Assembly (NCBI GenBank): GCA_022573815.1
Contig: JACZTG010000004.1
Span: 1 to 64,000, forward strand
Source: Candidatus Neomarinimicrobiota bacterium
GTDB lineage: Bacteria > Fidelibacterota > SORT01
DNA length: 64,000 nucleotides
Reading direction: 5' to 3'
Of the stretch, positions 26,005-34,197 are shown one piece after another. Both the position numbers and the translations under genes were made by a program. Numbering within the stretch: position 1 is the first letter of the stretch; every line of letters begins with the position of its first letter. The notes below the pieces were generated by a model. The model was given only the letters and a program-made list of their open reading frames with translations. It did no database searches and was not told the origin of the DNA.

Positions 26005-26936
26005 TCTTTTAACCTACCCGTAAGGTCGGATATATTTCTTAATCCTTTTGATTCGGCAATGTTAATTAAATCATCAAGAATATCACTAAAGGATTCGGGA
26101 TTAATGAAATTTGTCGTCCCCAATTGGACGGCGGTCGCTCCTACCAGCATAAATTGAACTACATCGGAAGCATTCATTATTCCACCTATTCCCACGACCG
26201 GTATCTTTACATTTTGATAGACGCTATTTACCATTGCAAGCGCGACAGGTTTAATTCCGGGACCGCTATATCCGCCTTTTTTTCTTTGTAACAACGGCAG
26301 TTCACTGTTTATATCAACTTCCATTCCTACAAGAGTATTGATGAGCGAAATAGAATCCGCGCCGGCTCCTTCTACCGCTTTTGCAATTTCTGAAATATCC
26401 GTTACATTCGGTGATAATTTTACCATCAAAAACCGCTCAGTTTCTTTTCTTATCCTCTTAGTCAGCTCTTCCGCTGATTTCGCCGAACTGCCAAATTCCA
26501 AGCCTCCATCCACATTAGGGCAAGAAATGTTTATCTCATATCCATCAATTCCTTTTTCAGATTCCAATGCGATTACAACTTCCAAATAATCATCAATGGA
26601 AAAGCCTGCTACGTTAACTATTACATTTGTGGATAATTCAGCAAGGTAAGGCATCTTATCGGCGATAAACGACCGCAAGCCGACATTAGCCAACCCTATG
26701 GAATTTAACATTCCATAGTCAAGTTCCGCAATCCTTGGAGCTGGATTTCCCTCACGTGCCTTTGGTGTAATGGATTTTGTGCAGATAGCTCCTAATTCAT
26801 CAGGATTTATGATACCCTTTAATTCATCACCATAGCCGAATGTGCCGGACGCTGAGAATAAGGGATTTTTTAATTTTAATTTCCCGAGATCAACAGTTAA
26901 ATCCACTTCCCACTTATCTGTGTTTTTCTCAATCAT
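25995..26936 (-). CDS. pyrD: Dihydroorotate dehydrogenase B, catalytic subunit
   Basis: FMN flavoprotein that oxidises dihydroorotate to orotate in pyrimidine synthesis. The 313 residues belong to class 1B: N-terminal LKNPLFSASGTFGYG, the active-site Cys of class 1 enzymes in NISCPNVDGG near 138, the FMN-binding GIGGIMNASDVVQF near 240. Class 1B enzymes need the PyrK electron-transfer subunit, whose gene lies directly upstream and overlaps by four bases, so the pair forms the usual NAD-linked heterotetramer. Confidence 0.96.
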   Translation of the reverse strand: MIEKNTDKWEVDLTVDLGKLKLKNPLFSASGTFGYGDELKGIINPDELGAICTKSITPKAREGNPAPRIAELDYGMLNSIGLANVGLRSFIADKMPYLAELSTNVIVNVAGFSIDDYLEVVIALESEKGIDGYEINISCPNVDGGLEFGSSAKSAEELTKRIRKETERFLMVKLSPNVTDISEIAKAVEGAGADSISLINTLVGMEVDINSELPLLQRKKGGYSGPGIKPVALAMVNSVYQNVKIPVVGIGGIMNASDVVQFMLVGATAVQLGTTNFINPESFSDILDDLINIAESKGLRNISDLTGRLKEWE

Positions 26937-27709
26937 ATATTTATGTTCGTAGAATCAAAAACGGGTCCGTCTTTACAAGCCAGCATATATTTATTTCCGG
27001 TTTCAGTATAGCGCTTTAAGGAACTGTCGATTATACATCCAAAGCAAATGCCGGTGCCGCAGCCGAATACTCTTTCAACAGACAGAGAGCAGGGCATATT
27101 CATTTTGTTCGCAATCTCACTGACAACAGAAAGCATAGGCTCAGGGCCGCAGGCGTATATACCATCCCATTTACTTTCATTGAGACGCTCTACCAGTAAA
27201 TCAGTCACAACGCCGTGATAGCCGCGAGAACCGTCATCTGTAGCGACGCTAATTGATTTGCTATTATCACTTATAAAACATACAGCTGAATTCTTGAATC
27301 CTGCCAAAAATTTCGGTCTGATTTCGTATTTATTCATCACATCCGCAAGATATAAAAGCGGAGGAACACCTACACCGCCTCCTACAAGCAAGTAATTGGA
27401 TTTTTCGGTATCAAATTTAAAGCAGCTGCCAAGCGGGCCGATAATATCCAAATAGTCGCCCGTATTGAGATTTGACAGATAGAATGTTCCCTTGCCAATT
27501 ACCGCATAAATTATTTCAATTGAGTTGTCCTGAACAGATGCAATACTGAATGGTCTTCTGAATAACGGCGCTTCTTCGCCTCGAATTTTTATATTGATGA
27601 ACTGACCGGGTTTTGATTGAAACAACTCAGGAGTAGATTCAAAAGTCAGAGAGAATGTGCTCCGTGCGATATTCCTGTTCGACAGTACTTTAACGGAAGA
27701 TCTTCCCAT
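26933..27709 (-). CDS. pyrK: Dihydroorotate dehydrogenase B, electron-transfer subunit
   Basis: FAD and [2Fe-2S] subunit that passes electrons from PyrD to NAD+. The 258 residues show the FAD-binding FRRPFSIAS near 52, the NAD-binding LVGGGVGVPPLLYLAD near 107, and a C-terminal iron-sulfur cluster with four Cys in FGCGTGICFGCIID and YMLACKDGPVF. The gene overlaps pyrD by four bases and touches the stop of the upstream TPR lipoprotein gene by one. Confidence 0.96.
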   Translation of the reverse strand: MGRSSVKVLSNRNIARSTFSLTFESTPELFQSKPGQFINIKIRGEEAPLFRRPFSIASVQDNSIEIIYAVIGKGTFYLSNLNTGDYLDIIGPLGSCFKFDTEKSNYLLVGGGVGVPPLLYLADVMNKYEIRPKFLAGFKNSAVCFISDNSKSISVATDDGSRGYHGVVTDLLVERLNESKWDGIYACGPEPMLSVVSEIANKMNMPCSLSVERVFGCGTGICFGCIIDSSLKRYTETGNKYMLACKDGPVFDSTNINI

Positions 27710-29838
27710 TACTTAGTGATTATTTGTTTACTCTTTTTTGAACTTTTATTTCGCGGTTGGTCTTCATCTTTAATATTTTCTTCAGGTTTTTCAATAATAA
27801 GGTTTAATCGCGCAACTCTTATTCTGGATTCTCTGGCAAATTCACTTTCCGAATAATTTTCAATTACGCGATTATATTCTTTAAGTGAGTTCTCAGGCGA
27901 CTCATTAGAACTATCTATCATATATGCTCTTAAATATGCAGCTTTTGCCGCGATATAAGAGCCGGGATAGTTGCTTTCAATTAACGCTACAAGTTTTAAA
28001 GCATCTTTATCATTCTTACTTATAAACGCTTTATCGTAAGCCTGCTCATATAAAATCGATTCAGGATTTGCTCGGAAATTAGCCCGGGAGGACAAAGTAT
28101 TCAATCTCCTGTTTACTTCAATTGTAGAGGGGCTATCAGGATATTTTGTGAGTATAAGATTAAACATAGAATCAGCAAATGTCTGATTGGTTTTCATCTG
28201 AAGAATACCAAGTGAAAGAGCAGAACGAGGCGCAAATTCCGAATCCGGATATTCTGTAAGAATATGCTCATAAATCGTCCTTGCCGAGTCGGGCTGATTA
28301 AGGTCTAATTGATAAAACTCAGCCATAAGATATTCATTATGAATTAGTTCTATGATTACCGCTGCTTTAGATCTATTTTTAAATGGGCTCTCTTTCTTCT
28401 TATCAACAACATTAAGTTCAGTTTGCATCGCGCTATCCGATGTAGTTGAATCTATGTTTACATTACCTAAATTTTTCAAAGCGAGAGAATCATTCTCTGT
28501 ATTTATTTTAGCGATAGGTAAATTTTCTTTTTCATCAAATCCGGTTTGTTCTGCAAATAACTGCTGATTTAATAATCTCTTTTCTTCCAGATTCCTTTCT
28601 TCCTCCTCCTCGATTTCATTTTGCGTTTTTTTCTTCTGCTTAAGTTTCCTTGCCGGAAGAATACCATCCAATCGCTCATTTTGACTAAGAGTGAATTGAT
28701 GCCATTGTTCACTTGCCGTATCTTCATCACCTGAAAGCCAGATAAGTTCAATTTTGTCTTTATCAACATTATCGGATGATTGCAAGAACCCTTTTATTTT
28801 AATCCTATTTCGTTTGGAGTTTTCAGAATATGAGCCTTTTTTAAGTTCTTTTTCAGCTCTATGAAAATATTCCATACCGTACGGATAATTGATATATTTA
28901 TTATCATTATCTAAAGGAAACGTATGTAATTTCGCCAGCTTCAACCATGCATCCATTGCTACTTCACTTTTTGGATAGGTAATTGCAATCGCGCCATATT
29001 GTTCAATGGCGCCATCTACATCACCCGTTAAGGCTGCTATTTCTGCAATTTCTAATTCAATATCTCCCCAAATATTCTTAAATCGCCGGGAATCAAGCAT
29101 CGCCTGAAGAATATCGAGAGCTTCCGTAGTATTTCCCATATGCTTTAATGCTCTGGTATTCTCCATCTTTGCTTTAATTAATAACTCAGGAGTTGGTAAT
29201 TGAATTTCTACTTTTTGAAAAGAACTAATAGCTTCCTTAAATTTATTTTGTTCAATTAATATCAATCCGATTCTGTAATATGTCTCAGCTTTTTGTTGAT
29301 TATCATCACTATATACAATAACATCCCGAAGATACTTGATTTCGTTCTCAGCATCATTTCTGTCTCTGTAAATTTCAGCGAGCATATCATTTCCCGCTGA
29401 GAGTAGTTTTCTGTCATCAGTACTGTTGAGCACTTCTGTAATTCCACTCTCTGCTAAGGTGAATTGTCCCAACTTCCAAACCGCTCTGCCTGTCCATAGC
29501 AGCGCCTCATCTTTTAGATTGCTTTCCGGGAATCGCCGAACCAATTCTTCCAAATTGATTTTAGATTTTTGATAGTCGCCTAAGTAAAACTGGGCTTTAC
29601 TCATTAAAAGAAGCGCATCATCTACATATCTACTATTGGGGAATTTTACTAATACTGATTCGCATTTTTCAACGGTAAGATTATAATTCTTAATTTCAGA
29701 ATTTGAAATCAGAGTTGAAATATTTTTCTCAGCATCTTCTCGACCCTTATTATAATATTTTTTTGCGTTATAAAATGTATTGTAATAAGCACAGGAGATC
29801 TGAAGCAAAAAAGTGAAAAGTATTATTGTTTTTTTCAA
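27709..29838 (-). CDS. Large TPR lipoprotein of unknown role
   Basis: A 709-residue lipoprotein: signal peptide with lipobox LQISC (Cys16), then the segment CAYYNTFYNAKKYYNKG. Degenerate tetratricopeptide repeats follow over most of the length, of the YbgF/BamD kind (NSRYVDDALLLMSKAQFYLGDY, FPESNLKDEALLWTGRAVWKLG, YPDSEFAPRSALSLGILQM, YPDSPSTIEVNRRLN). A charged low-complexity stretch with many Glu and Lys (about 400-470) splits the repeats into two blocks. Proteins with this N-terminus are widespread in FCB-group genomes and are probably anchored in an envelope membrane as a scaffold. No specific function is established. A BamD- or SprE-like role is only a possibility. Confidence 0.85.
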   Translation of the reverse strand: MKKTIILFTFLLQISCAYYNTFYNAKKYYNKGREDAEKNISTLISNSEIKNYNLTVEKCESVLVKFPNSRYVDDALLLMSKAQFYLGDYQKSKINLEELVRRFPESNLKDEALLWTGRAVWKLGQFTLAESGITEVLNSTDDRKLLSAGNDMLAEIYRDRNDAENEIKYLRDVIVYSDDNQQKAETYYRIGLILIEQNKFKEAISSFQKVEIQLPTPELLIKAKMENTRALKHMGNTTEALDILQAMLDSRRFKNIWGDIELEIAEIAALTGDVDGAIEQYGAIAITYPKSEVAMDAWLKLAKLHTFPLDNDNKYINYPYGMEYFHRAEKELKKGSYSENSKRNRIKIKGFLQSSDNVDKDKIELIWLSGDEDTASEQWHQFTLSQNERLDGILPARKLKQKKKTQNEIEEEEERNLEEKRLLNQQLFAEQTGFDEKENLPIAKINTENDSLALKNLGNVNIDSTTSDSAMQTELNVVDKKKESPFKNRSKAAVIIELIHNEYLMAEFYQLDLNQPDSARTIYEHILTEYPDSEFAPRSALSLGILQMKTNQTFADSMFNLILTKYPDSPSTIEVNRRLNTLSSRANFRANPESILYEQAYDKAFISKNDKDALKLVALIESNYPGSYIAAKAAYLRAYMIDSSNESPENSLKEYNRVIENYSESEFARESRIRVARLNLIIEKPEENIKDEDQPRNKSSKKSKQIITK

Positions 29839-29878
29839 GATTTAGCTCATGATCTGACTAATCCAATAATATTGATTT

Positions 29879-30379
29879 CTATACCTGAGAAGCGAGCAAT
29901 CCAAAATAGACAATTACTAACGAAAGTAATAAGCTTAACGCAGACGAAAACATAGATCTCTTTCGCAGATTAAGAAGGTCGGAACTAATATCGTCTCCGT
30001 TTCCGGAGTTCATTTTTTCTGAAAGTTGAGACATTTTTGGTCCTAAATACAAAGAATGAATTGCCGTATTCAAAACCATTAACGTAAATAATATTAGCTT
30101 TACAGTAATGCTCATACGATAAGTTTCTGATTTCATCATAGATGAAATATCCGGTTCAAGTATAATATTCAGTAAGCCCGTTGCAAAAAGAAGGAATAAA
30201 AGTATCCATCCAATATTTTTAAATCGCTTGCCGAGCAAAGACATTTTATTACTGAATTCTGCCGGCTCCATATTATTTTTCAACACCGGTACTTCAACAA
30301 GAACCATATATAACATACCTCCTACCCATGCTGCCATTGATATTAGGTGAAGATAATTTGATATAATTAATAAATTCAT
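29879..30379 (-). CDS. Four-helix membrane protein, CopD-like
   Basis: Integral inner-membrane protein of 166 residues with four predicted helices (about 7-28, 52-72, 88-108 and 140-160). The N-terminal LHLISMAAWVGGMLYMVLVEVP resembles the His-containing first helix of CopD/HemJ-like haem or copper membrane proteins. The His at position 11 and the later His near 108 (NTAIHSLYLGP) are candidate ligands. Function is not settled by sequence. It starts 15 bases after the rhodanese stop and shares that operon. Confidence 0.7.
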   Translation of the reverse strand: MNLLIISNYLHLISMAAWVGGMLYMVLVEVPVLKNNMEPAEFSNKMSLLGKRFKNIGWILLFLLFATGLLNIILEPDISSMMKSETYRMSITVKLILFTLMVLNTAIHSLYLGPKMSQLSEKMNSGNGDDISSDLLNLRKRSMFSSALSLLLSLVIVYFGLLASQV

Positions 30380-30394
30380 TTCACTCCTGACTTA

Positions 30395-30787
30395 TTAGTA
30401 ATTCGGATACGTACTCTTAAATAACTTCATACCACCAGTCATGTTGTATACGTCGTATCCGTTTTTGGATAAAATTTCTGATGCGATTACACTCCGTACT
30501 CCGGATCTGCAATATGCGATGATCTTTTTATCTTTATGCTCGGAAAGCTCATTCAATCTCTCTTCGAGCTTGTTATGCGGAATCAGCGTCGCTGTAGGCA
30601 AATGCCCCAACTCACCGTAATACTCTTCTAACGTTCGAACATCCAGCAAGAAGATATTTTCGTCTTTGTCTTTAAGCATCTTCCGTACTTCTTCGACCGT
30701 AATATCATTATACGCTTTTTCTGCTGAAGATGAACATGCGGCTATAGTTATAACCAATAAAACGATTTGCAGACCAAATTTCTTCAA
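30395..30787 (-). CDS. Rhodanese-domain lipoprotein
   Basis: Single-domain rhodanese of 130 residues, exported and lipid-anchored by a signal with lipobox IAACS (Cys18). The rhodanese fold covers about 35-128 with the CH2A-type motif FLLDVRTLEEYYGELGHLPTA and the active-site Cys in AYCRSGVRS near 92. Such periplasmic rhodaneses bind or transfer sulfane sulfur; the physiological donor is unknown. It is the first gene of the run to cdsA and has a candidate promoter upstream (30836-30864). Confidence 0.9.
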   Translation of the reverse strand: MKKFGLQIVLLVITIAACSSSAEKAYNDITVEEVRKMLKDKDENIFLLDVRTLEEYYGELGHLPTATLIPHNKLEERLNELSEHKDKKIIAYCRSGVRSVIASEILSKNGYDVYNMTGGMKLFKSTYPNY

Positions 30788-30835
30788 TTTATACCCTTTT
30801 TTCAGTTATCTGATAAACGTCTATAATTCATCGTA

Positions 30836-30864
30836 AGTATAGTAATAGAAAGTATATTACGCAA
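30836..30864 (-). promoter_or_regulatory. Candidate promoter for the rhodanese-to-cdsA operon
   Basis: On the minus strand TTGCGT (30864-30859) and TATACT (30841-30836) are 17 bases apart. The -10 matches five of six consensus bases and the -35 three. A start near 30829 would leave a leader of about 42 bases before the gene. Confidence 0.45.
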
Positions 30865-30925
30865 TCGAAAACCTCAAAAATCGCCTCCTATGATTAGAAA
30901 ATCATTATTGATGCCCTTATCCTGC

Positions 30926-30954
30926 TTGACATTATTTGAACGCTATACTATATT
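30926..30954 (+). promoter_or_regulatory. Strong sigma-70-type promoter abutting the fakAB start
   Basis: TTGACA (30926-30931), a 17-base spacer and TATATT (30949-30954) make one of the best promoter matches in the window. The predicted start point near 30961 is only about four bases before the ATG at 30965, so the transcript would be nearly leaderless. No Shine-Dalgarno is visible before that ATG. Confidence 0.6.
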
Positions 30955-30964
30955 TTTCAATCTG

Positions 30965-32764
30965 ATGAAAATCTTTTATCTAAATGGACCTCGTCTATTA
31001 AGAGCTCTTCTTGCCGGATCAGATTGGGTTATATCCCAAGCGGAATATCTTAATAAAATCAACGTTTTCCCGGTAGCTGATAATGATACCGGAACAAATA
31101 TGGCAATAACTCTCAAAAGTATTCACACCGCTCTGGTTAATTCGGAGGCAAGTTCGATTGAAGAGGTAAGCGGGACAGTTGCCGATTCAGCTTTGATGGG
31201 GGCGCAAGGTAACTCCGGAGTGATATTAGCTCAATTCTTCTACGGTTTTTCCGAAAATTTAACCGGTGAAGATAAAATTGACATTAAAACTTTTTCCTCA
31301 GCAATAAATAATGCTATAGAAACAGCCAGCAGCGCAATAGCTGACCCAGTTGAAGGCACAATACTTACAGTTATGAATGCCTGGGGGAAAGCTGTTGAAA
31401 CAGCATCGGTAAAATCACAAGATTTTGTTGATATTATACAGAAGTCGCTTGCTGAAGCAAAAATTTCTCTTGCGAATACTCCGAAACAAATGAAATTATT
31501 GGCAGATGCGGGAGTCGTTGATTCGGGCGCGCAGGGTTTTGTTTACTTTATTGAAGGTATTTATAATTATATAGATTCCGGTAACTTAAGTAATCTGCCA
31601 AAAGAGGTTGAAGATATAAAAATAAGTCATCCAAAAATTGAAATGGCTCCCGAAGATATAAAATTTCAATATTGTACGGAATGTATTGTATCCGGCTCGA
31701 ATATTAACAAATCAGAAATTAAAGAAAAACTCCTTAAAATCGGAGATTCATTGATTGTCGCCGGTTCTCCGAATAAAATTAAAATTCACGTCCATACCAA
31801 CAGTCCCGATGAAGTATTTGATATTTTACAACAATATGGAGAACTGATGAATAAGAAAATAGACGATATGAAAGCTCAGCATGTAGCGCAGTTTGAAGAT
31901 TCGGAAGCAGGAAAAATCGCTATTGTATCCGATTCGTCGTGTGATTTACCTGAAGAAATATTAAAACAACATAAGATTAGGATTGTTCCTTTACGAATAA
32001 ATTTTGGAACGGACTCTTACCTTGATAAAACCACAATGAACACAGGCGAGTTTTATAATATGTTCGAAGCGGCAGATGTCTCGCCCACCACCAGTCAGCC
32101 GACTCCGGCGGATTTCAAAAAAATATATGAAAGTGTAGCAGAAAAATCCAATCAGATAATATCAATTCATCTCACCGGTGCTGCCAGCGGAACCTTGCAG
32201 TCTGCTCAAGCAGTATCGAGGAATATAGCCGATACTGTCATTACCACAATTGACAGCACCACCACAAGCATCGCGTTAGGTCTTCTTGTTCGCTATGCCG
32301 CTGAATTATTGGAAGAAGGAAAATCGTATGATGAGATTATTCGATTGACCAGAAAGATGGTTCCAAATACCGAAATTATTGTTGGAATTGAGGATGTTGC
32401 GAATTTAATACGAAGCGGAAGAGTTCCTCTTTCAAAAGGTATTATAACCAGAGCGCTCAATCTACGACCGATAATCACCTTTGATGATGAAGGAAAAGGA
32501 AAACCCGTAACCGTATCATTCGGTAAAAAGGCCTTGGCGAAGAAAGTGTTCAAAACATTTATAAAAACTACTGGGGGCTTTACGAATTTAAGATTTGCGG
32601 TTGTTCACGCAAGAGCGTCAAAATCCGCCAAATGGATGGAACAGGAAATAAAATCACATTTCAATACGGACGATATATATATCATTGAAGCTTCCCCGGC
32701 TCTTGGAGCCCATGCCGGCTTAGGCACAATCGGCGCCGCATTTATAGGAGAACCGATAGGTTGA
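30965..32764 (+). CDS. Fused fatty-acid kinase: FakA (DhaL-like) plus FakB (DegV)
   Basis: Predicted cytoplasmic kinase that turns fatty acid into acyl-phosphate, 599 residues from the ATG at 30965. The open frame extends 25 codons further, but that stretch contains the promoter and no homology. Residues 1-205 form the ATP-binding DhaL domain, with DNDTGTN at 39-45 and MGAQGNSGVILAQFF near 75. Residues about 215-315 match the FakA middle domain, including YCTE and HVHTN that supply the Cys and His zinc ligands in S. aureus FakA. Residues about 318-599 are a complete DegV/FakB lipid-binding domain (SDSSCDLPEE, TTSQPTPADF, HLTGAASGT). The FakA C-terminal FakB-docking domain is absent and replaced by FakB itself. 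Confidence 0.88.
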   Translation: MKIFYLNGPRLLRALLAGSDWVISQAEYLNKINVFPVADNDTGTNMAITLKSIHTALVNSEASSIEEVSGTVADSALMGAQGNSGVILAQFFYGFSENLTGEDKIDIKTFSSAINNAIETASSAIADPVEGTILTVMNAWGKAVETASVKSQDFVDIIQKSLAEAKISLANTPKQMKLLADAGVVDSGAQGFVYFIEGIYNYIDSGNLSNLPKEVEDIKISHPKIEMAPEDIKFQYCTECIVSGSNINKSEIKEKLLKIGDSLIVAGSPNKIKIHVHTNSPDEVFDILQQYGELMNKKIDDMKAQHVAQFEDSEAGKIAIVSDSSCDLPEEILKQHKIRIVPLRINFGTDSYLDKTTMNTGEFYNMFEAADVSPTTSQPTPADFKKIYESVAEKSNQIISIHLTGAASGTLQSAQAVSRNIADTVITTIDSTTTSIALGLLVRYAAELLEEGKSYDEIIRLTRKMVPNTEIIVGIEDVANLIRSGRVPLSKGIITRALNLRPIITFDDEGKGKPVTVSFGKKALAKKVFKTFIKTTGGFTNLRFAVVHARASKSAKWMEQEIKSHFNTDDIYIIEASPALGAHAGLGTIGAAFIGEPIG

Positions 32765-33396
32765 CAGAATTACTAATTGTAATCGTCCTTAGCTATCTTG
32801 TAGGCTCCATTCCAAGCGCGATAATTGCGGCAAGATTAACAAGAGGTATCGACATCAGAGAGTATGGCAGCGGAAACGTTGGAGGCACTAACGCGCTCCG
32901 GACTCTCGGCTGGAAAATCGGAATGTCGGTGATGATATTTGATTTTGCGAAGGGCTGGTTCGCGGCATATTACATCGCTCAGTTAGGTTATACTAACGGA
33001 ATTATCGATCCTCTTATGGTACAAATTCTTGCCGGAAGTTTTTCGATTATAGGGCATATTTATACGCTGTTCGCCGGATTTAAAGGTGGAAAGGGTGTCG
33101 GAACCGCTGCCGGTATGCTCCTTGCTCTTTACCCGATTGCTCTTCTGTTTTGTTTTGCGGTATTTGCTACAACCGTTGTAACAACGAAGTATGTTTCACT
33201 TGCTTCCATGCTCGGAGCTCTCACATTGCCAATAAGCTTATATATTCATGAGCAGTTTTTTGAAGGAGATATTGAAATTGCGCGATATGTATTCGCAGTC
33301 CTTATCGTGTTTTTAATTTTTTATACGCATCGAAGTAATATTCAACGATTGTTAAAAGGCGAAGAAAATAAATTCAGCGCCTACAAAGCCAGCTAG
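32761..33396 (+). CDS. plsY: Acyl-phosphate:glycerol-3-phosphate acyltransferase PlsY
   Basis: Inner-membrane enzyme that transfers an acyl chain from acyl-phosphate to sn-glycerol 3-phosphate, the first step of phospholipid synthesis. The 211 residues have about five helices and the three PlsY motifs: GSIPSAIIAARL near 16, GSGNVGGTNALRTLG near 37 and GHIYTLFAGFKGGKGVGTA near 100. The start is TTG at 32761 within the overlap TTGA that contains the stop of the fused kinase, so translation is coupled. Its substrate, acyl-phosphate, is the product of that kinase. The end overlaps the convergent lipoprotein gene by four bases. Confidence 0.96.
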   Translation: MTELLIVIVLSYLVGSIPSAIIAARLTRGIDIREYGSGNVGGTNALRTLGWKIGMSVMIFDFAKGWFAAYYIAQLGYTNGIIDPLMVQILAGSFSIIGHIYTLFAGFKGGKGVGTAAGMLLALYPIALLFCFAVFATTVVTTKYVSLASMLGALTLPISLYIHEQFFEGDIEIARYVFAVLIVFLIFYTHRSNIQRLLKGEENKFSAYKAS

Positions 33397-33851
33397 CTTT
33401 CTTTCTCTTTTTTTCCGGCGAATAATTTTAAGCCTGCTTTTTTCCAAATCACCTCAAAACCTTCAATAGATAGCCCTTTTCTATCCGTCATAAGTCCTAT
33501 AGTTACAGTCTGACCGGGATTGACGAACCGCGGCAATGTTCCTCCCACCATAAAGACGTGCGCTAAATATCGCTGGGTCATCGTGTAATAATAGTACCGA
33601 TCGGTTTTATAATCAAACTCAACGGCTTTTCCTGATTCATTGATAACATAAATGATGTATCTGTCGCCGGGAAGAGCAAATCCACCGCTTGTTCTTAACT
33701 CGAAAAAGAGTTTGATACCTTCTTCTTCGACTTCAAAAACAGCGTTATCATATGATTTTGGTATAAGAGATCGTCCGCATCCGGCAAGTAAAAAGAGCAG
33801 GACTATCAGTGAACATATTTTAATTAATTTATTTTGCCCGGTCTGCAACAC
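33393..33851 (-). CDS. Lipoprotein of unknown function
   Basis: I do not recognise a family. The 152 residues start with a lipoprotein signal ending in LLAGC (Cys25). The rest is a predicted all-beta domain, with strands such as IKLFFELRTSGGF, RYIIYVINESGKAV and TVTIGLMTDRKG, possibly an immunoglobulin-like fold. The motif TMTQRYLAHVFMVGGTLPRFVNPGQ is distinctive. It overlaps the DUF971 gene upstream by 23 bases and the convergent plsY by four. An outer-membrane or periplasmic location is likely. Confidence 0.75.
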   Translation of the reverse strand: MLQTGQNKLIKICSLIVLLFLLAGCGRSLIPKSYDNAVFEVEEEGIKLFFELRTSGGFALPGDRYIIYVINESGKAVEFDYKTDRYYYYTMTQRYLAHVFMVGGTLPRFVNPGQTVTIGLMTDRKGLSIEGFEVIWKKAGLKLFAGKKEKES

Positions 33852-34158
33852 ATTCTTCGCATTGACAAAGTGACCTCAAAACATCGTATGAGAAGATACC
33901 CGAATCGTGCCTATCGGCCCAAACGGCCTGGATAGCATAATTCCCTACTTGACTCACCCCTACCAACTCGAACGCGTTTGGCGGGAGATTACTCGTATCT
34001 ATTGTAGGAGTGGTTTTCCCCCATAAATGTCCCTCTCCTTTGCAAGCGGCGCACGGACACGCTGTGCGGAGAGTAACAAAATCTATATATGTCTCATGGT
34101 TATCTGACCAGTTAATGGCTAAATCATTTGGTAATATTTCAACATTTGTCGGTTCCAT
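33829..34158 (-). CDS. DUF971-domain protein
   Basis: Small cytoplasmic protein of 109 residues with the DUF971 fold also found at the N-terminus of gamma-butyrobetaine hydroxylase. Seen: WSDNHETYIDFVTLRTACPCAACKGEGH with a CPCAAC cluster near 35, then VGNYAIQAVWADRHDSGIFSYDVLRSLC, ending in a second CQCEEC cluster near 100. The four or more cysteines suggest zinc or iron-sulfur binding; family members sit near iron-sulfur assembly genes in some bacteria. Function here is unknown. It overlaps the following lipoprotein gene. Confidence 0.88.
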   Translation of the reverse strand: MEPTNVEILPNDLAINWSDNHETYIDFVTLRTACPCAACKGEGHLWGKTTPTIDTSNLPPNAFELVGVSQVGNYAIQAVWADRHDSGIFSYDVLRSLCQCEECVADRAK

Positions 34159-34197
34159 CTTAGTTGCCTTTCTTTAATACGATTTACTCTGAATATT

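Noticed and set aside
30890-30964. 25-codon N-terminal extension of the fused fatty-acid kinase
   Set aside because: The stretch contains a strong promoter, has no ribosome-binding site and does not resemble the DhaL start, so the ATG at 30965 is preferred.
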